A stretch of 64,000 nucleotides of DNA, taken from positions 248,001 to 312,000 of the forward strand of contig NZ_JAHWCI010000005.1 of NCBI RefSeq assembly GCF_019550915.1. The letters run 5' to 3'. The position numbers and the translations under genes are program-made. Shown here piece after piece: positions 60,140 through 64,000 of this stretch. A model generated the notes under the pieces. It saw only the letters and a list, made by a program, of their open reading frames with translations. It made no database searches and was not told the DNA's origin. This DNA comes from Mumia sp. zg.B17. GTDB taxonomy: Bacteria > Actinomycetota > Actinomycetes > Propionibacteriales > Nocardioidaceae. The first letter of the stretch is position 1, and the number at the start of each line of letters is the position of its first letter.

Positions 60140-60676
60140 CTACTGGGCGAGGACGGCCTCGCCGGTGATGATGATGCTGATCTTGTCGCCGATCATGACC
60201 TTGTCACCCTCGAGCGGGATGTTGAAGTCGATGCCGAAGTCCTTGCGGCTGATCGTCGTGGTGGCCTCGATGCCCACGCGCGTCCCGCCCCACGGGTCCT
60301 GACCCTCGCCGAGGAAGTCGACGGCCAGCTCGACCGGGCGAGTGACGTCCTTGATCGTGAGGTCGCCACGCAGGACGAACTCGGTGTCGGACTTCTCGAC
60401 GACGCCGGTCGACGTGAAGGTCATCGTCGGGTGGGTCTCCACCGAGAAGAAGTCGGACGAGCGCAGGTGGGCGTCACGATCAGGCGTGCCGGTGTTGATC
60501 GAGACGAGGTCGATCGTGGCGGTGGCGGTCGAGTCGGTGATCACGGGGGCGGTGGTGATGCTGCCCTCGAACCTCTCGAACTTGCCGCGAACCTTGCTCA
60601 TGAGGTGGCGGACGGTGAAGCCGATCTCCGTGTGGGTCGGGTCGAACGTCCAGGTGCCTGTGGTGATCTGTGCCAT
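60140..60676 (-). CDS. YceI-family lipocalin-like protein
   Basis: 178 aa, cytoplasmic (no signal peptide). Family marks: start TGTWTFDPTHTEIGFTVRHLMSKVRGKFERFEGSI and FSVETHPTMTFTSTGV, with DFGIDFNIPLEGDKVMIGDKISI at the end. YceI proteins bind polyisoprenoids in a beta-barrel; the role in isoprenoid storage or transfer is uncertain. ATG 60676 (MAQ) is used because AGAGG lies 10-11 nt before it; MQP at 60685 is an alternative. Divergent from a MarR gene with facing promoters, so it is probably controlled by that regulator. Confidence 0.9.
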   Translation of the reverse strand: MAQITTGTWTFDPTHTEIGFTVRHLMSKVRGKFERFEGSITTAPVITDSTATATIDLVSINTGTPDRDAHLRSSDFFSVETHPTMTFTSTGVVEKSDTEFVLRGDLTIKDVTRPVELAVDFLGEGQDPWGGTRVGIEATTTISRKDFGIDFNIPLEGDKVMIGDKISIIITGEAVLAQ

Positions 60677-60767
60677 GGGTTGCATCCTCTTCGGGCGGGT
60701 TGTGCTCGTCGGTCTGGTCTGGCGCTGGCGATCCGCTAGGTTCCTGCGGTTTCAACCAACTGCCGTC

Positions 60768-60813
60768 ACGATAGCACAACTGATTTAAGATCCAACTATT
60801 CCCGCGCTACACT
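60768..60813. promoter_or_regulatory. facing promoters of yceI and marR
   Basis: Toward yceI (minus): TTGGAT (60790-60795), 16 bp, TATCGT (60768-60773). Toward marR (plus): TACACT (60808-60813), then 6 nt to the ATG (leaderless). The imperfect GATTTAAGATC dyad at 60782-60792 lies between them and overlaps the yceI -35: a candidate MarR site. Confidence 0.55.
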
Positions 60814-60819
60814 TCTCGC

Positions 60820-61305
60820 ATGACCTCGACCACGCAGGCTTCCCCCGAGACACGCTGGCTCGACGACGGCCAGCAGGCGATCTGGCGGTCGTTCCTGGGC
60901 GGCTCGACGGTCTTCTTCGACCAGCTCGACCGCGACCTGAGGCGCGAGCACGACCTCTCGATGCCCGAGTACGAGATCCTCGTCCGCCTGTCCGAGGCCG
61001 ACGACTGGACGCTGCGGATGGCCCAGCTCGCCGACCAGGTCTCCCACTCTCGCAGCCGGGTCACCCACACCGTCGCGCGCCTCGAGCGCGCAGGGCTGGT
61101 CGTGCGCCGCTCGTGCGTCTCGGACGGCCGCGGGGTCAACGCGCAGCTCACCGAGGCCGGCATGGAGCGGCTGCGCGAGGCAGCCCACACCCACGTCGGC
61201 GGCGTACGCCGATATCTGTTGGACAACGCCACCGACGAGGAGTTCGAGGTGATCGGTCGGGTGTTCGAGCGCATCCGCAACGACCTCGGCGGCGCGCGCT
61301 TCTGA
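60820..61305 (+). CDS. MarR-family transcriptional regulator
   Basis: 161 aa winged-helix regulator. Recognition helix and wing: MAQLADQVSHSRSRVTHTVARLERAGLVVRRSCVSDGRGVNAQLTEAG (about 67-115). The DGRG wing tip is typical. It probably autoregulates and controls the divergent yceI gene from the AT-rich 143 bp between them; the inducer is unknown. The ATG at 60820 is likely the mRNA 5' end. Converges on ettA with 15 bp between stops. Confidence 0.92.
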   Translation: MTSTTQASPETRWLDDGQQAIWRSFLGGSTVFFDQLDRDLRREHDLSMPEYEILVRLSEADDWTLRMAQLADQVSHSRSRVTHTVARLERAGLVVRRSCVSDGRGVNAQLTEAGMERLREAAHTHVGGVRRYLLDNATDEEFEVIGRVFERIRNDLGGARF

Positions 61306-61320
61306 CCGACCCTCGGTGGA

Positions 61321-63003
61321 TCAGTCGCGGGTGAGGCGCCGATAGGTCAGCGCGTGCGGCCGTGCAGCCTCGGGGCCGAGTCGCTCGACCTTGTTGGCCT
61401 CGTAGTCGGCGAAGTTGCCCTCGTACCAGTACCAGCGGGCGGGGTTCTCGGCGTCGCCCTCCCAGGCCAGCGTGTGGGTGGCGACCCGGTCGAGGAACCA
61501 CCGGTCGTGGGAGACGACCACGGCACAGCCGGGGAAGTCGAGCAGCGCGTCCTCGAGCGACTGAAGCGTCTCGACGTCCAGGTCGTTGGTCGGCTCGTCG
61601 AGCAGCAGCAGGTTGCCGCCCATCTTGAGCGTCAGCGCCAGGTTGAGGCGGTTGCGCTCACCGCCGGAGAGGATGCCGGCACGCTTCTGCTGATCGGGCC
61701 CCTTGAATCCGAACGACGCGACGTAGGCGCGGCTCGGCATCTCGAAGTTGGCCACCTTGATGTGGTCGAGGCCGTCGGACACGACCTCCCACACGTTCTT
61801 GGAGGGGTCGATGCCCGACCGGGACTGGTCGACGTAGGAGATCTTGACCGTGGTGCCCACAGTGAGGTCGCCGGAGTCAGGCTGCTGCTCACCGGTGATC
61901 ATCTTGAACAGCGTCGTCTTGCCGACGCCGTTGGGACCGACCACGCCGACGATGCCGGCACGCGGGAGCGAGAAGTTGAGGTTGTCGATCAGCGTCCGCT
62001 CGCCGAACGACTTCTTGAGGTCGCGGACGTCGAGGACCACGTCACCCAGGCGGGGGCCCGGCGGGATGTTGATCTCGGAGAGGTCCACCGCCCGGCTGCG
62101 CTCGGCCTCGGCGGCGAGCTCCTCGTACCGGGCCAGACGCGACTTGCTCTTGGCCTGGCGCGCCTTCGGGTTCGAGCGGACCCACTCGAGCTCACGCTCG
62201 AGGATCTTCTGCCGCTTGGCGTCCTTCTTGCCCTCGACGACCAGCCGCTGCTGCTTCGTGTCGAGGTAGGTCGAGTAGTTGCCCTCGTACGGGTGGGTCT
62301 TGCCGCGGTCGAGCTCCAGGATCCACTGCGCCACGTTGTCGAGGAAGTAGCGGTCGTGGGTCACGGCGAGGACGGCGCCTGGGTACTTGGCGAGGTGCTG
62401 CTCGAGCCAGAGCACGCTCTCGGCGTCCAGGTGGTTGGTGGGCTCGTCGAGGAGGAGCAGGTCAGGCTGCTGGAGCAGGAGCTTGCACAGCGCGACACGC
62501 CGCCGCTCTCCACCGGACAGCTTGTCGACGAGGGCGTCCGGCGGCGGGCACCGCAGCGCGTCCATGGCCTGCTCGAGACGCGAGTCCAGGTCCCACGCGT
62601 TGGCGTGGTCGAGGGCGGTCTGGAGGTCGCCCATCTCCGCGAGAAGGGAGTCGAAGTCGGCGTCGGGGCTCGCGAGCTCCTCGCTGATCGCGTTGAAGCG
62701 GTCGAGCTTGCCCTTGATGTCGGCGACGGCCTCCTCGACGTTCTGGAGGACGGTCGCGCCGTCGGTGAGAGGCGGCTCCTGGAGGAGGATGCCGACGTTG
62801 GCCCCGGGATCGAGGTGGGCGTCGCCGTTGCTCGGCTGCTCCATGCCGGCCATCAGCTTGAGCAGGGTCGACTTGCCGGTGCCGTTCGGCCCGACGACAC
62901 CGATCTTGGCCCCGTGGAGGAAGGAGAGCGTCACGTCGTCGAGGACGACCTTGTCGCCGAGCGACTTGCGGACGTTGCGCAGGGTGAAGACGTAGTCAGA
63001 CAT
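61321..63003 (-). CDS. ettA: energy-dependent translational throttle protein EttA (ABC-F)
   Basis: 560 aa. Two ABC domains without membrane parts: Walker A GPNGTGKSTL near 40 and GPNGVGKTTL near 355; signatures LSGGERRRVAL and LSGGERNRLNLAL; Walker B LLLLDEPTNHLD and LLLLDEPTNDLD. The linker between the domains carries the basic arm and KARQAKSKSRLARYEEL (P-site tRNA interaction motif, about 280-310). It gates ribosomal elongation according to ADP/ATP. The ATG at 63003 is used. Its neighbour upstream (SSB paralogue) matches the order of mycobacterial Rv2478c-Rv2477c, from memory. Confidence 0.96.
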   Translation of the reverse strand: MSDYVFTLRNVRKSLGDKVVLDDVTLSFLHGAKIGVVGPNGTGKSTLLKLMAGMEQPSNGDAHLDPGANVGILLQEPPLTDGATVLQNVEEAVADIKGKLDRFNAISEELASPDADFDSLLAEMGDLQTALDHANAWDLDSRLEQAMDALRCPPPDALVDKLSGGERRRVALCKLLLQQPDLLLLDEPTNHLDAESVLWLEQHLAKYPGAVLAVTHDRYFLDNVAQWILELDRGKTHPYEGNYSTYLDTKQQRLVVEGKKDAKRQKILERELEWVRSNPKARQAKSKSRLARYEELAAEAERSRAVDLSEINIPPGPRLGDVVLDVRDLKKSFGERTLIDNLNFSLPRAGIVGVVGPNGVGKTTLFKMITGEQQPDSGDLTVGTTVKISYVDQSRSGIDPSKNVWEVVSDGLDHIKVANFEMPSRAYVASFGFKGPDQQKRAGILSGGERNRLNLALTLKMGGNLLLLDEPTNDLDVETLQSLEDALLDFPGCAVVVSHDRWFLDRVATHTLAWEGDAENPARWYWYEGNFADYEANKVERLGPEAARPHALTYRRLTRD

Positions 63004-63094
63004 GATGGGTCAAGGGTAGGCGCTCCCCCGGCCGCCGCGTGAATCGGACCGTCGAGCGGCCTGCGGCCGCGACGGCCGGGACGGAAGCCGGGGG

Positions 63095-63565
63095 TCAGAC
63101 AGCCACCGGCTCGCCCCGCGGAGCGGCCCCGTCGACGACGTGCGTGCTCTCGAACGCCGCGACCGCCTGACCCTCGCCGCCTGCGGGCTCGGGTGTCGCC
63201 GCGGGCTCGTTGCGGTGGAACTCGGTCGTCCCACGGTTGAGGTCGTGGCAGACCGCCGTCGCCTCGAGGACGTCGCGGCGGTGCTGCTCTCCGGTCTCCC
63301 GGTCTTGCCAGGAGTGGGTCCGGAGCCTGCCGATCACGACGATCGGGTCACCGAGGGCGAGGGAGGCAGCGGCGTTCTGGGCGAGAGCGCGGGTGGCCTT
63401 GACCGTGATCCACACGGTCTCGAGGTCGCGCCACCCGCCCTGCTGGCGGTCGTAGTAGCGAGGCGTGGATCCGACCCGGAACATCGCCCAGGCGAAGCCG
63501 TTGCTCTCCCTGAGATCCACCGGCGTGCCGAGGTTGCCGTAGACGGTCATCTGGTTGTCGCTCAT
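63095..63565 (-). CDS. single-stranded DNA-binding protein paralogue without acidic tip
   Basis: 156 aa OB-fold SSB (about 1-115): MTVYGNLGTPVDLRESNGFAWAMFRVGST and WITVKATRALAQNAAASLALGDPIVVIGRLRTHSW. The C-terminus ends APRGEPVAV and lacks the DDDIPF-type acidic tip that recruits repair proteins. So this is a second, SsbB/Rv2478c-like protein, not the housekeeping SSB. It binds single-stranded DNA; role unknown (a link to segregation or competence is possible). ATG 63565 follows GGAG at 6 nt; ATG 63577 would add four residues. Confidence 0.88.
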   Translation of the reverse strand: MSDNQMTVYGNLGTPVDLRESNGFAWAMFRVGSTPRYYDRQQGGWRDLETVWITVKATRALAQNAAASLALGDPIVVIGRLRTHSWQDRETGEQHRRDVLEATAVCHDLNRGTTEFHRNEPAATPEPAGGEGQAVAAFESTHVVDGAAPRGEPVAV

Positions 63566-63614
63566 GTGCTGCTCCAATCATCGGGGACATCCCGATGGTG
63601 GGGCCCGCCAGAGC

Positions 63615-63635
63615 GCGGCGGCAGCACGCCGCCGC
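63615..63635 (-). terminator. GC-rich hairpin between the membrane gene and the SSB gene
   Basis: GCGGCGGC pairs with GCCGCCGC around AGCAC; a second alternative stem overlaps it (63628-63652). No U tract. Confidence 0.5.
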
Positions 63636-63667
63636 CGGCTGTGGACGGCGGCGCGCTGTGCGCGACG

Positions 63668-63991
63668 TCAGATGCGGCGGCCCAGGGCCGTCGCGATGCC
63701 GCGGCGAACCTGGTCGTACGCGGCGAGCTCGTTGTCGACGGGCGCGAGGACCCGCTCGCTCGCGACGTCGACGATCGTCGCTCGGAGCGCCTCGTCGATC
63801 TCCTGCGCCCGGCGACTCGCTGAGGACTTCGCTGCCACCGTCGCGACCATCGCGAGCACCAGACCGATCACCAGCCCTCCGACCGAGAGGTAGACGGGCA
63901 GCCAGACTCCGCCGATCATCGGCGCCGCTGCGTCGCCGGTCACCTCCGCGCCGACCAGCGCGAGCAACCAGAGCAGACCCGCCACCGTCAC
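63668..63991 (-). CDS. membrane protein, 5' end probably outside the window
   Basis: At least 107 aa. Two helices (about 1-16 and 30-53) and a soluble helical tail (ASRRAQEIDEALRATIVDVASERVLAPVDNELAAYDQVRRG). A GTG at 63991 can start the protein, but the frame stays open to the edge and the hydrophobic sequence continues (ALAVTVAG), so the true start may lie beyond 64000. No recognised family. Transcribed toward the SSB gene with a hairpin-rich 102 bp gap. Confidence 0.65.
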   Translation of the reverse strand: MTVAGLLWLLALVGAEVTGDAAAPMIGGVWLPVYLSVGGLVIGLVLAMVATVAAKSSASRRAQEIDEALRATIVDVASERVLAPVDNELAAYDQVRRGIATALGRRI

Positions 63992-64000
63992 CGCGAGCGC

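Overview
The window comes from a high-GC actinobacterium. GTG starts are frequent, coding density is high with many 1-11 bp gene overlaps, and the gene content is typical of the phylum: an F420-type LLM oxidoreductase, the GlgE alpha-glucan pathway, an ImuA'-ImuB-DnaE2 mutasome and a ClgR/PopR-type regulator. Several blocks recall the Mycobacterium tuberculosis gene order from memory: ligA / MetE-like / mnmA / cysteine desulfurase; etfB-etfA next to an Rv3030-like methyltransferase; Rv3034c-Rv3038c-EchA17-like genes; and ettA beside an SSB paralogue. A member of Propionibacteriales (Nocardioidaceae-like) is plausible, but the genus cannot be fixed from this sequence.

Layout. 1-9 kb: a truncated Pro/Gly-rich membrane protein, NAD+ DNA ligase, a secreted PGRP amidase with Ig-like repeats, and the cysteine desulfurase-mnmA-MetE-like operon. 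9-14.5 kb: a small unknown protein, aldo/keto reductase and LLM oxidoreductase on plus; an FMO, bile-acid-type symporter and epimerase operon on minus. 14.5-20.3 kb: the SOS mutasome imuA'-imuB-dnaE2 with a very clear LexA box. 20.4-25.8 kb: an oligopeptide-type ABC importer operon. 26-28 kb: etfB-etfA. 28-34.8 kb: an AI-2E family exporter, a membrane protein, a methyltransferase, an accessory clpP pair with its likely regulator, and an acyltransferase-methyltransferase-enoyl-CoA hydratase operon. 35-45.5 kb: glgX, glgE, treS, mak, glgB and a NUDIX protein, i.e. trehalose to maltose-1-phosphate to branched alpha-glucan, interrupted by one opposite-strand membrane protein. 45.5-52.2 kb: a lipoprotein/membrane protein pair, a YbbN-like thioredoxin, amidase, MscS channel, truncated haemoglobin and thioesterase. 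52.3-60 kb: a lipid-catabolism island of two facing operons (fabG-APH-acyl-CoA dehydrogenase on plus; acyl-CoA dehydrogenase-thiolase-SDR-SDR on minus) with a TetR regulator; the same inverted repeat lies in front of both operons. 60-64 kb: yceI/marR, ettA, an SSB paralogue and a membrane protein cut by the right edge.

The most interesting signals are: (1) a ClpP pair in which the second subunit has Ala in place of the catalytic Ser, with a shared candidate operator in front of clpP and the convergent regulator; (2) a twin TetR operator tying a possible hydroxyacyl-CoA kinase plus acyl-CoA dehydrogenase module to a beta-oxidation operon; (3) a LexA box inside the spacer of a textbook leaderless promoter for the mutasome; (4) a recurring TANNNT-N6/7-start-codon pattern implying widespread leaderless transcripts; and (5) an L7/L12-like motif in a membrane protein inside the glucan cluster. 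No rRNA, tRNA, CRISPR array, insertion sequence or phage gene was recognised.
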